Assembly: GCA_023213395.1 (NCBI GenBank)
Contig: CM041465.1
Coordinates: 7,998,001-8,062,000 of the forward strand
Direction: 5' to 3'
DNA from: Cycas panzhihuaensis
Taxonomy: Eukaryota > Cycadophyta
DNA length: 64,000 bases
Below, piece by piece: positions 1-10,070 of the stretch. Below the pieces are notes generated by a model that worked only from the letters and a program-made list of their open reading frames with translations, was not told the origin of the DNA and ran no database searches. Position 1 is the first letter of the stretch; the number at the start of each line of letters is the position of its first letter. The position numbers were made by a program, and so were the translations under genes.

Positions 1-1169
1 GAGAAGGATCACCATTGGGTGGGACACTAGTACGATCACCAAGGATGGACAATTTTAAAGATTTTAGAAAACCTATCTTCAACAACACCTCAAATGTAGT
101 AGAGCATGTGTATTTATTCTAGAATTTGATCAATATAAAGAAAATCATAGATGAAGATGAAATAAAGGTGAGATTTACTTGCACACTAAGGGGAGTACCA
201 TTGGCATGGTACAAAGAATTGAATAAAATAGAAACATGGGCAAATATAAAGAAATCCTTTCAGAAAAGATTTTAGAAATTCTGAAGTAATGAAGTTGTGG
301 AGATTGCTCTAAGGGAAATAAAGTAGAAGTCTAGCAAATCAATGTTAATTTGCATCAGTTGTATGAAAATCATTTCTGCCAACATGATTAATGAAATAGT
401 TATGAACCACAACATGAATAACTATGTCATCAGAGGATTAAATAAAAAATTAAGGTCTATGATGCATGTGCATCTATTAAAATCATTTTAAAACACTCAA
501 GAGTTGGCATTGAACTTTGAAACAGAGATGAATGCCTAAGCAGGAGGGCATAATACCCTTTTACTAAGGCCATAAGAAGAAATAAGAGAAATGAAATAGA
601 ATCAACATAACTAACTCTTTTACCAAGTAGGAATCTTAGAAGAAGAAACTAAAGTGGAAGCTCTAAGGAAAGAGGTAGCTAGACTTCAGATGAGAAATAA
701 CGAAGAGGAGGAAGAAGTAAAAAAGAGAAAGGACTGAGAATTTAAAATAAAAAAATGGTTCCATATTTATGAGTAAACTTTGCATACAACTAAGGAGTAT
801 GAAATTAATCCAAAAAATAGTGCAATGCACCAAAAAGATAAATAGTGTCATATATGTAACATGGATAGTCACACAACTAAAGATTATTTTTATAATGCTA
901 GAGGAAGAGCCTATACCTCAAAATATATATACAACGAGGAGTACACAAGAATTCTCAAAGAAAAAACAACCAATGGGGAGATGTTTGATCTATTTACAAT
1001 TTGGGCATTAGAAATTAGGCTACCCACTAAACAGGAATATGAACATAAACCATTCACATGCAATAATTGTGGGCCAAGTGAGCACAAAACAAAAGATTAT
1101 AAGGGAAAGGTAAAAGCAACTAACTTAATGACTATCATCCTAACAAGTAGAAAAAATGTAAAACTCTAA
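1..1169 (+). pseudogene. Element M gag (capsid-nucleocapsid), decayed
   Basis: One reading frame (codons starting at 168, 171 and so on) stays alignable from about 168 to 1169 with only substitution-type stops. At 168-280 it reads a Retrotrans_gag signature (LRGVPLAWYKELNK, then a tryptophan and KKSFQKRF), the capsid core that packs element RNA. At about 600-735 there is a charged segment likely to form a coiled coil (VEALRKEVARLQMRN). Two zinc knuckles follow: CHICNMDSHTTKDY around 832-880 and CNNCGPSEHKTKDY at 1059-1100. In both, the fourth zinc ligand, normally Cys, reads Tyr (TAT for TGT). The start of gag is upstream of the window. The family assignment is firm, but the product is not functional. 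Confidence 0.8.
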
Positions 1170-1277
1170 AAGAAACATAAAAAAAAAATGGATGAAGGGT
1201 ACCCAGACCTACAAACAAAAATAAACAGATTCAAACAAGTGAAATAAGTATTAGAGGAGTTAGCCCAAACTAAGACA

Positions 1278-1727
1278 ATGTTACTAATGGGTATACCAAA
1301 AATAAAACATGTATATATAAGGAAGAATAGACAAAAGGAGAAAATACCAGACCTAAAAGACCTAGACCCAAACCTAAATCCCCCTTTTAACCTAAACCCT
1401 TACCCTAATTCACCTCTTGATACCTTAACCCCCTCTAACCCTAACCTTCCCTCTACCTCTAATGTGGGTCCTAAGGTAGAGTGCCCTTACCCACCCCAAT
1501 TCTAGCCTGAGGAAGGAAATAATGAGCCTTCCTCATCTTCTTTGGAGATACACCCACCCAGTAAAAGGTCCTTTTCAAACACTGATGCCAAATCTAAGGA
1601 AGAAGAAGATGAACTGGTGGAAAGTATCCCTAGAGATTCTAGTCTAGGAAATAAAATTGATACACTAGAAGAAGGAAATCATGAAGAATACATTGGAGAT
1701 TATGTGAAGCCTTTTTATGGAGAATAA
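1278..1727 (+). pseudogene. Element M gag C-terminal region, Pro/Asn-rich then acidic
   Basis: The segment is in the same frame as the gag upstream. Positions 1278-1505 encode a Pro/Asn-rich low-complexity stretch (repeats of the type NPNLNPPFNLNPYP), and 1542-1727 encode an acidic stretch (KEEEDELVESIPRDSS). One stop separates the two halves. In full-length gypsy elements such a stretch usually precedes the protease. Here no Asp-Ser-Gly protease motif follows. The frame passes directly into an integrase C-terminus. Confidence 0.6.
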
Positions 1728-2180
1728 CTATATGGAACTACCCACTTAATACATTATATAGAACATTGGTTGGGAGAAGGAATAATAAATAAAGATCAAT
1801 TAAAGTATCATAAGAAGAAATTGATAAAGCATACCACACTAAGGAAAAGGTGAAAAAAGGCAAGGCATGACTACCACATCAAGACATCATATTTTAAAAA
1901 GGATGATCAAATATGGTGATTTAGAAACAAAACCCAAATACCCCAGGGAGAATTGAAGATGCATTAAAAATGCCCATATATGACTGAGAAGGTGTACAAA
2001 ATTGGGACTATCAAATTGAAGAAACCAGCAAGCCAACTACTGCCTGAAATGGTCAAGGGTAATAAATTGAAATACTATATCAACTAGGATGGAGCAACTT
2101 ACCGACCAAATCAACTAGTTATACCATATCATGTTGCATGTAGTTGAGGCAAATCAGATTGCCTTGATATCAAAACATGA
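1728..2180 (+). pseudogene. Element M integrase C-terminal (GPY-type) module fused in frame to gag
   Basis: The gag frame continues without a frameshift into a typical plant gypsy integrase tail. It has a basic segment (HKKKLIKHTTLRKR at about 1810-1850), then FKKDDQIWWFRNK, then the conserved GPY-type run CPYMTEKVYKIGTIKLKKP and LLPEMVKGNKLKYY at about 1973-2080. This domain normally follows the integrase catalytic core and helps bind DNA ends. The core and everything between gag and this module are missing. Four or more stops are substitution-type. The module could come from an old in-frame internal deletion or be a fixed feature of a non-autonomous family. Confidence 0.7.
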
Positions 2181-2754
2181 TTCAGTTTGATATGTAAACA
2201 AAAAATATAGAAAAATCCAAAAACAAAAAAAAACAACCATAACTCATATCATACAAATAAGAAATATGGAAAATCATGAGAAGAAAAGATATAGCATCGT
2301 AAGAAAAACTTGAATGAAGAAAAAATCTATTAGAAAAATTAGATTTTTTACATATGTACCAATAAAATATATTATATATACCAAAAAAGATACATTACCA
2401 GGTACACACAGTGGGAAAAATAAGTAAGTGAACCAAAATACACTATACATACCTAAAAAGTATGCTATTAAGTATGCATAAAGTAACAAGTTGAAAAGAA
2501 AAAGGTTTATAATACATACCTACAATCATTCCCACATAGTATGTAAGAGAAAATCGAGGGTGATTCAATGTGAATTCATAGTAGCAAGTAGCTGAGTGGA
2601 ATCCTCATAATCTAGGGGAGGAAAAGAGCAAAGATTTAGCACCAATTTCAAAGACAATTTTTTAGTACAATCAACTATTCCAAATAGGTTATGCACATAG
2701 GGTTCATATTGTATTCCTTGGTCATATGATATCTACTTTTGGAAATTCCATAGC
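2181..2754 (+). other. AT-rich non-coding interval of element M
   Basis: This A-rich stretch between the integrase-tail frame and the downstream unknown ORF has no open frame of note on the plus strand. The minus-strand open stretch near 2274-2489 is hydrophobic and low in complexity, and is best read as antisense of A-rich DNA. I see no recognisable motif here. Confidence 0.5.
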
Positions 2755-3830
2755 CTAGTGATGATGAAGATGGCAGGGTGCTAAGAAACATTCCTGCCCA
2801 AGCTTAAGAAGGAGTTAGAAGGGTTACCTTCCTAATTTAGAGTAAAGGTCAAACAAGCAGGATGGGGGGAGTATATATACTGTAACCCTCTTTATTTAGA
2901 TCAAGAGCTCATGGAAAACATTTTGCTAGAGATAAAAAAGGATTTGAAGAGAATTAAGTTGGATGAAGATATAATTCACTTGTTGATAGGGATTCTGAAG
3001 GGAGGATAAGTTCCAACAACCACCAAAAGATAGGAAGTGGACCAGAAACTTAGCTAAAAGAATTTTACCAAAAGAATACCCAACTAACATCAGGAAGTAT
3101 TTAGGTAGTAGACATAAAGGATATTAGATTATAATGGATAGCTAAGGTTATAAACATAAGATTCCCATCAAAAAGGAAATATATATACATTCCAAGGGGA
3201 ATGATGCTAATACTACCAAAGATTTGAGATGGGGAGAAACTTAACTAGTCTAAATTTCTAGTAGTGAACATGATATAACAAATATAGGAAGTGATGACAC
3301 ATCCATTCTATCATCCCTCTTTATTATTGGCTATTTTATTCTACTAGTGTCTAGGTATACAACTTCCAAAATTTGCCATCCCTCTAAATATACCACTTAT
3401 AAAACAATGGTTTAATGAATTTCTAGAGACCACTCAAGATAGGAAAATTAAGAAAAGGATACTAAAAGAAATGACAAAAATCCTTAAGTAGTTACAACAA
3501 ACCCCAAGAACACATGTCCCACACTGTGCCAAGTAGACAATTCAAAAAAATAGTAAGAGAAGAAGGGATGAGGGAGAACTCAAGGAGGAAGAAGAAATAG
3601 AACCCTCCCTTGAAGAATGGGTAGAATTTCCTCCTATAATGGAGATAGGAGAAACATCATCATCACCCTAAACATAGGATAAATCCTATCAAATAATCTT
3701 ATTAAGGACATGGAAGAAGGGTATAAAGCATAAATAGCTATCCTTTAAGAAAAGATTAAAGAAAAAGATGCCATTATACTTGTACAAGACCTAGTAGTAG
3801 AGTAAATGCAGTAGGAGTAGCCTTAAAATA
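2755..3830 (+). pseudogene. Element M unknown ORF downstream of the integrase tail, decayed and frameshifted
   Basis: I do not recognise this protein. Coding-like sequence occurs in three successive frames on the element's sense strand. One segment is at 2791-3000 (LDQELMENILLEIKKD, LKRIKLDEDIIHLLIG), a second at about 3029-3300 (RNLAKRILPKEYPTNIRKYL), and a third at about 3360-3664 (LPKFAIPLNIPLIKQWFNEF, then an acidic tail with ELKEEEEIEPSLEEW). It lies between the integrase tail and the polypurine tract, where some plant gypsy elements carry an extra or envelope-like ORF. I see no signal peptide, transmembrane helix or catalytic motif, so an envelope role is not supported. Confidence 0.45.
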
Positions 3831-3844
3831 GAGAGGGGAAGGAT
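3828..3844 (+). promoter_or_regulatory. Element M polypurine tract (putative)
   Basis: A purine-rich run (AGAGAGGGGAAGGA) lies just after the decayed downstream ORF and about 25 bases before the probable start of the 3' LTR. It would prime plus-strand DNA synthesis. The gap to the first TG dinucleotide is longer than usual, so the assignment is tentative. Confidence 0.45.
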
Positions 3845-3869
3845 ACCCCAAAATTTTTTAAAATTTTTT

Positions 3870-4819
3870 TGATAAGCAAGGATGCTTAACCCAATCTTGT
3901 TAACCTAGGATAGATGTTGAGATATGTTTTCACATTATGGGCTATGTGGAAACTAGATGTAGGGCTGTGTTGACCATTAGAATGTAGGTACAAACTATAT
4001 AGAGGTACGTATACCAAGAAAAGTTAGAAAAGTAAGTATTCTAGGTACATATAATAGGTGCATACTAGAACAAATATGCAACATAAGATATGTACCATTT
4101 GTGGTATGCTAATGAATAGCAAAGGTATGCATGATAGACCTAGACCAAAAGACACCAAAGGGCGATGACATCAGCACCAAGGGACATACATACGGATGTA
4201 TGAATACAAAGGCACTAGTTAAAGGTGATTAATCAATTGGTTAAATGAAAGGATACATTGAGGCTAAAAAGGTACAGTTATGACAGGGAGTCATAACCCT
4301 TTAGCAAAAGGCACCAAAGAGGCACATTTAAGGAAGCTTGTAAGGACCATTCTAGTGGTGAGATCCAAGTGATTCAATCCTATGGTATACTTTTAAGGGG
4401 GAGAGCTGAGCATTCATTTCACATGGTGGTATAATAGCTAGCATACATCTCTAGTGGTACAAAACAGAGTTACAATAGATGCATTCCATGATGCATACCC
4501 TTTTGGAATATATATAATAGAGCTCAGTGTATATGGATGAAATGTATAGGGAATACATTCCAAAACATATTATATGAGACCTATTACTTAATAAAAGGAA
4601 GAGTTACATGGAAATTTATGTTCTATGTATACTATAATGCTTGTGTAATGGATAATTACTAATTATTGTACTATTGTATATAATCTATGATGATATTATG
4701 TGGAATTATGAATAATTTTTTATGACTATGGTGTATAAATCATGTTGACTATATCTTAGACTAAACTACCAGTGATCCCTTGACAAGTGTACATATCTTA
4801 GTAGGGAGATCTTATAACA
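3870..4819 (+). repeat. Element M 3' LTR (probable)
   Basis: This non-coding stretch of about 950 bases follows the polypurine tract. It contains a TATA-box-like TATATAATAG at 4511-4520 and an AATAAAA polyadenylation-type signal near 4580, an arrangement expected of U3-R-U5. The TG start at 3870 and the CA end near 4819 are best guesses, because the matching 5' LTR is outside the window. Confidence 0.45.
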
Positions 4820-5190
4820 ATAAGTCAATAATCACTTTAATCTTCACCCAACAAAATGATGATGCTTTAATCATAGCTCTATATGCATAATGAAAAATGA
4901 CTTGATGATGGCATAAATTTTAGATGGTAGCTTTCAAATAATCACAATAATAATCTCCATGATCATGGTGAGATGATGGCTCATAAAAGATGGATAGAAG
5001 ATGGTATGCACAACTTGAGCAAATTAACTCAAATGAAAATAGGCACTTAATAGTGATGAATGAGTATGACTACGAATGGATGTCGCTGCATAATCTTTTG
5101 GTAAGTAGTGATTCTTTAAATTTAGGGTTTCACCAAATCCTAATTCTTGAAGCACTAATAACACATAGGACAAACTGGTAAATGGCATAA
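4820..5190. other. Unassigned interval between elements M and A
   Basis: This interval is flanked by the probable LTR of M and the left LTR of A. A 63-codon plus-strand open stretch (4990-5181, beginning MDRRWYAQLEQINSNENR) shows no recognised domain. The interval is the pre-insertion flank of A. It may therefore belong to the same host element as 11689-12084, on the other side of A, but I found no motif to confirm this. Confidence 0.35.
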
Positions 5191-5536
5191 TGGACTATTC
5201 CTTCTTAGAAATCTAGACTTGTAGGTGTGAAAATTAGCAAAAAATGAAGCTAATGTAACGTAAATGCATAAGAAGATCATAGATAGTGAATCAACAAAAT
5301 GAGTACCGAAGTACTTTCTTTTTCAAGATACCATACTCGATAACATTATAAGTGATTTAACCCTTTAAATACACAAGTAAGGGTCTTCATCCTTATGATT
5401 CTATTGGTAGCCCTAGTGGCCTTACATCTTATTGGATGGCTTAGCAGTCCATACATACATCTTAATAAACACCTTAATCCTTACTTACTGGTGGCTCTCA
5501 TTCGCTAATGCTAAGGAAAGGTGGGGTTATGTTACA
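5191..5536 (-). repeat. Element A 3' LTR
   Basis: This 346-base repeat matches 11344-11688. Read on the minus strand it starts TGTAACATAACCCCAC and ends in TCCA. Its inner edge touches the polypurine tract at 5537. Confidence 0.92.
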
Positions 5537-5550
5537 GGTCCCCCCCTCTG
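5537..5550 (-). promoter_or_regulatory. Element A polypurine tract
   Basis: Read on the minus strand this is CAGAGGGGGGGACC, immediately before the LTR start TGTAAC. It is the plus-strand primer site and fixes the element's orientation. Confidence 0.85.
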
Positions 5551-7055
5551 AGACGCTAAGTCCTCGCAGTGTTGGAGATGAGGATGTTTCTGGATGAATT
5601 CTTCTGACTCCCAAGTAGCTTCATCAAGATCGCACCACCCAATCGTATCAAGTGTTTAGAAATAGTGCGATTCTGGAGGTGGCGTTGGCGACTTACAAGG
5701 ATTTTATTAGGAGGAATTGTAAGAGTTTTCTCTTCAAAGAGAATAGATAAGGTTGTGTGGAATGTAACTTTAGTGACAAGGTATTTTTTTAGGCAGGACA
5801 CATGGAAAACATTATGGATGTTAGTATTTAGGGGGGGTTCAAGGGCATAAGCAACTTCACCAATTTTTTGCAAGATCTTATAAGGGCCATAGTAGCAGGG
5901 GCCTAGTTTATGCCCTCGATATGACGTAAGGGATTGTTACTTATAAGGTTGGAGGTGAAGGTATACTAGATCTCCAATATCAAAGGATCGATCTAATTGG
6001 TGGTATCCTGCGAGTTGCTTCATTCAATTTTGAGCAGTGGCTAAATTCTGTCAAAGGGCATGCAAGATTTGACCTATTTCTTGAAGCTTTTGTTGCACAA
6101 AAACTGTTCAAAAGTTTGTGTCTAGGGTATGGTGGGAAGGTGGGTGGTAGCTATAAAGAGCCAAAAATAGGGGCATACCGATGGCAGAATGATGGGAAGA
6201 GTTATACCAATACTTGACCAGGGCAAGCTATAAGGTCCACTTAGCTTGGTGTTATGAGGTAAAGCAACGCAGACAAGTTTCTAAAGTTTTACTTAGAACC
6301 TCAAATTAGTCATTTGTTTATGGGTGGTAGGTAGAACTCATGTTAAATGAGGTTCCAATAGCCTTAAAGAGTTCTTACCAAAAGGAGCTAGTAAACTTAG
6401 GGTCTTAGTCACAAATGATATATGATGGGAAGCCATGGAGGCAAATTATGAATTGGACATATAAGTCAGCGAGACAGCAGGATGAATATGAGGTGTGCAC
6501 TGGGAGAAAGTGTGAGTACTTGGCTAATCAATCAATGACTACCTAAATGGAGTCAAACCTAGCAGATGGAGGTAGGCCCAGGATGAAGTCCATAGCAATA
6601 TCTTACCACTTGCCTTGAGGAATATTTAATGGTTGGAGAAGGCTAGGGAGAGGTTTGGTCTCTACTTTATTTCACTGACAAGTATCACATTCTAATATAA
6701 AAGTAAATATAGTAGTCTTCCTATGGGGCCAAAAGAAATCTATGTAAATCCATCCATAAGTCTTATCGAAGCCAGAGTGGCCACCGAGAGGGGATGAGTG
6801 GTATTCTGTTAGGATTTTAGGGATGAATAATGAGGAGGGATGGACAAAGATACAATTGTGGTAGAGGAGGTGTTTGTTAAAGGTTGACCAGCCTTTATGG
6901 GTGAGAACTTTTTTTCTCCAATTAGGATAGTCTAACTGGGTTTGGTTTTCAACACATAGCTCATCAATCCAAAGTGGTTGGGGATTGTTGATGGCATGGA
7001 GGCTTGGATTAGGAACATTATCATCAGGATGAAGATATGAAAGGGCATCTTCCAC
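5551..7055 (-). pseudogene. Element A integrase with C-terminal chromodomain, decayed
   Basis: This region would insert element cDNA into chromatin. The N-terminal HHCC zinc-binding part is clear at about 6672-6810 (YHSSPLGGHSGFDKTYGWIY, later CDTCQ). The DDE core lies at about 6000-6670 but is broken by several stops and frameshifts. The C-terminal module at 5780-5873 reads KIGEVAYALEPPL and IHNVFHVSCLKKYL, the usual plant gypsy tail. After it come a chromodomain-like ILVSRQRHLQNRTISKHLIR and, one frame over, DLDEATWESEEFIQKH. Such chromodomains guide chromoviruses to particular chromatin. A one-base frameshift splits the chromodomain. Confidence 0.8.
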
Positions 7056-7470
7056 TATATTGTCTTTGCCTTTTTTATATGTTATTAAGAAGTCAAAGAC
7101 TTGTAATCAGTGACCCCACTTAGCTTGTTCTTCAGACAAGACTGGATGAGTCAATAAATTATGGAGGCTACGATGATCTATGAGAATAGTGAACTTAGAT
7201 CCTAAGAGATATTACCACCATTTATCAATAGCATAAAGAATAGCCTTCATCTCTTTCTAATATGTAGAGAGACAAAGCTCATGATCTTTTAATTTTTGGC
7301 TTTCAAATATAATGGGATGAGAGTCTTGTATTAGGATTGTACCTAAACCAAATCTTGAAGCATCGCATTCAAGTTAGAAGGGTTAGTTGAAATCAGAAGT
7401 GATAAGGACTGGAGTGGAGGTCATTATGACCTTGAGGTGAGAAAAGGCAGCATCCACTTCTAAAGACCAT
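7056..7470 (-). pseudogene. Element A RNase H domain, decayed
   Basis: This region lies between the RT thumb and the integrase zinc finger, where gypsy RNase H is always found. On the minus strand it retains fragments of the DASxxGxGAxLxQ and LRxxHFxxxTDH patterns (for example the TILIDHRSLHNLLTHP-type run near 7140-7190), with stops between them. It would degrade the RNA strand of the RNA-DNA hybrid. The domain limits are set from the neighbours. Confidence 0.6.
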
Positions 7471-8200
7471 CAGAAAGCCTCTTTGCGAAGGAGGTTGGTT
7501 AATGGGGTGGTAATAGCAACATAACTACGCACGAAGCATCGATAAAAACTAGTGAGCCCAAGGAATGATCGTAGTAGGGTAAGAGTAGTAGGTGTTGGCC
7601 ACATTGTGATGACTAATATTTTATCAGGGTCTATCCATACCCCTTCTAATGATATGATGTGACCCAAACAATTGAGTTCTGATTGTCCAAACTCACACTT
7701 AGATAATTTTACATAGAGTTAGTGGTTTTGTAATATTTGGAGAACAATTTCTAGGTGTTAGATATGGTGATCTAAGCAGGCACTATAAATAAGAATGTCA
7801 TCAAAGAAAACTATGATAAACTTTCAAACGTAGGGACTAAAGATTTTATTCATGAGAGCTTGGAAGGTTGTCGGGGCATTGCAAAGGCCAAAAGGCATTA
7901 CACAAAACTCAAAATGGCCATGATGTATGTGAAATGTTATCTTATGGAAATCTTATGGGGTAATTGGGATTTGGTAGTACCCAAATTGGAGGTCTAACTT
8001 AGAAAAAATGGTTGCACCATGGATTTCATCTAGTATGTCATCTATGCAAGGGGTGGGAAACTTATTTTTAATGATAATCTTATTTAATTCCCTATAGTTA
8101 ATGCAAAGGTGAAAGGAGCCATCCTTCTTCCTAACTAAGACAATTAGGGCTGCATAAGGGCTTTTACTTGGTTGGATTATGCCCATGTTGAGGAGCTCAT
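7471..8200 (-). pseudogene. Element A reverse transcriptase, decayed
   Basis: This would synthesise element cDNA. The N-terminal fingers are intact at 7953-8186: [20 protein letters not shown], then IFSKLDLQFGYYQIPI, where the Asp of LDL is the first catalytic residue. The palm motif reads FFDD at about 7800-7830, so both catalytic aspartates survive. The connection region at 7470-7667 reads GHIISLEGVWIDPDKI and RSFLGLTSFYRCFVRSY. Stops lie between these blocks. Among the gypsy elements here, A keeps the catalytic aspartates best. Confidence 0.85.
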
Positions 8201-8384
8201 TTATGAGTTTCTCAATTTTATTCTTTTGGAAGTATTAGTTACAGTAAGGTTGAAGGCTGATAGGGTCATGGTTAGATTGGAGGTCAACTGTATGATAAAA
8301 ACCATAGTCAGGAGGGGTAGTGTCAGGCAAAGGGGCAAATACTTGTTTATATTAGGTAATGACATCCTAGATGTGTAGATGAAT

Positions 8385-9110
8385 TTATGGTGTGATTTGA
8401 ATATTATTGAGACAGACTATATACCCTATATGAGATTGAAGATGGCGTTTCATACATCTAGGAGAGACCACTTGGTTAGGGGAGGATTGCATTCTGTAAA
8501 TTTTAGGATTTTGACCCATGTGGTCTTTGAAGGTAATGAATGGATTTGTAGGTGAGTTGTTTGTGCTATAGGTCCCTAGTGTTTGCAACCATTGAATCCC
8601 CAAGATAGCATTAGATCCTCCTATTGATAAGGCATAGAAATCTAACACCAAAAGGCATGAGCTAATTTGGACATGGAGGTTTTTAATAACACCTACACAA
8701 TGGAGTTTCCAATGCCCTGGTAGAGAACATGTGAAGCCAATTTTTAAGACAATATATAGGTTGAGTTATATGGCTATCGAAATATTAATGAAGTTAAGTG
8801 ACACACCATCATCGATCAAGATAGATATTAGAGTCTTACAGAGGATGCCTCTAACTCTTAGGGGTTCATGGCAAGAGGAGGTGGTGACAGTAGATATAGA
8901 TACTTTAGGGTGGGGGTCTGGTGTAGGTTCATCATGGGTTTCATCATCAGCCTCACGGTCAGAGTCAGAGTCAGAGGGATCATTAGGGAAGAGGGATGGG
9001 CCGATGGAGAAAACCATACGCTGCACTTTACAAATGAAACCATGTCCAAAAGTCCACTTTTTTACACACTGCATACAAAGGCCAGCCTCTAGTCAGCATT
9101 GTGCTTCGGC
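8385..9110 (-). pseudogene. Element A zinc knuckle and aspartic protease, decayed
   Basis: At 8990-9074 the minus strand reads CVKKWTFGHGFICK, the nucleocapsid zinc-knuckle form typical of plant chromoviruses (Cys pair, His, Cys). A Ser/Asp/Glu-rich linker follows. The protease active site near 8785-8810 reads ILIDDGVSLNFI, where the family has Asp-Ser-Gly and HNFI. The protease end at 8560-8620 reads NAILGIQWLQTLG. The protein would cleave the Gag-Pol precursor. The Ser to Asp change at the second active-site position is unusual and likely inactivating. Confidence 0.75.
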
Positions 9111-10070
9111 TTGAGAAATTTGGACTCTTTAAGTGGATGTGTCGTCATTTTGGTAATCAATAGATGGGTGGGTGGAATCATCCTATCAGGGCTAAGGACA
9201 TGTGAAGTTGGCTTGAGGACGAGAGGCATCATCAAATTAAGGTCGAGGTCACTGGAAGTCTAACTGTCAAGTGTATGAGGACCAAGAGTTATCCTGATGA
9301 ATAATTGAGGGTTTGTCTGCTGCAAACTCAACTTCTACTGCACAGGCCCACTTAAAAGCTTCCTTAAGGGAGTAGATTGCCATTATCTTTAATCTCATCT
9401 GAATACAATCTTAGAGTCCTACTATGTAAATATCAATCATGATTTGTTTGTCCAAGTTTTGGCTTTGTGGCATGTGATTATATAAGGCTTGAAATTCAAC
9501 CATGTAAGCCATTATAGTTGAGGTCTACTTAAGCCGAGTGAGTTGTGTAAAGAAAGATTAACTCCATGTATCTTCATATTGTTCAAAGAAATAGCTAGTG
9601 AAGTGGGACCATGTTTGATGAGAGGGATATTCTCGCTTCCACCAGTTAAACCAATGGTGAGCTCAACCATATAAGTGAATGGAAGCATATAAGAGTTTGT
9701 CCTCTTCTAACATCAGGTGAAGAGTGAAGTAGAATTCTAACTTATTAATCCAGCTTTGAGTACACTCTCTATTCACATCTGGATCAAAGGTAGGAATGTT
9801 GATTTTATGGTGGAAAAAGGGTTGTCTTGGTAGAGAACCTCCTATATTGCTTCCTTGAAAAGGGGAAGGTTGGTTGCCCATTGAGTTAGAAGTTACTGTG
9901 CTTTGGAGTTAAGGTGGCAACAATTGCTGAAGTTGACTGAGAATCTCTTGCCTAGTGTCATCTAGGTCAGATTTGGTAGGCATGTCATTGAGTCTATCGT
10001 TGACCTCTATTTTGAAGTTAGACAAGTCATTGGTCAACTCAGAAATTTTCTCTGTTTGAGTTTTTTCCAT
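9111..10070 (-). pseudogene. Element A gag, decayed
   Basis: The start is taken at the ATG read on the minus strand at 10070. It opens a frame reading MEKTQTEKISELTNDLSNFK and then a short coiled-coil-like stretch. The capsid part is seen at 9663-9881 (INIPTFDPDVNRECTQSWIN, LEFYFTLHLMLEEDKL), matching the plant gypsy gag pattern of PxFxGxDPxxWxxxxExYF. Further stops lie in 9120-9660. The product would assemble the virus-like particle that holds the RNA. Confidence 0.75.

Larger units (their letters stand above)
1..4819 (+). mobile_element. Element M: pol-deleted gypsy-like LTR retrotransposon, 3' part
   Basis: The window opens inside the gag region of a plus-strand gypsy-like element. In order it shows a Retrotrans_gag domain, a charged coiled-coil stretch, two CCHC-like zinc knuckles, a Pro/Asn-rich and then acidic segment, an integrase C-terminal (GPY-type) module, a decayed ORF of unknown function, a polypurine tract and a probable 3' LTR. 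Protease, reverse transcriptase, RNase H and the integrase core are absent. The 5' LTR would lie upstream of the window. The right boundary is approximate because no partner LTR is available to fix it. Confidence 0.75.

Noticed and set aside
663-872. Hydrophobic minus-strand open frame (possible membrane protein)
   Set aside because: It is antisense to the A-rich gag region of M. The complement of A-rich codons reads as Phe/Leu-rich, which mimics membrane segments.
1370-1460. Telomere-like CCCTAA/CCCTAAC motifs (CTAAACCCTTACCCTAA and neighbours)
   Set aside because: They are irregular and lie in the same frame as the gag of element M, where they encode a Pro/Asn-rich stretch. This is low-complexity coding sequence, not an interstitial telomere array.
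2274-2489. Hydrophobic minus-strand open frame that might suggest an envelope-like protein
   Set aside because: It has the wrong strand for M, and is low-complexity antisense of A-rich DNA.
8731-9114. Plus-strand open frames over 8731-9114
   Set aside because: They are antisense shadows of the zinc knuckle and protease of element A, which carry the recognisable motifs on the minus strand.
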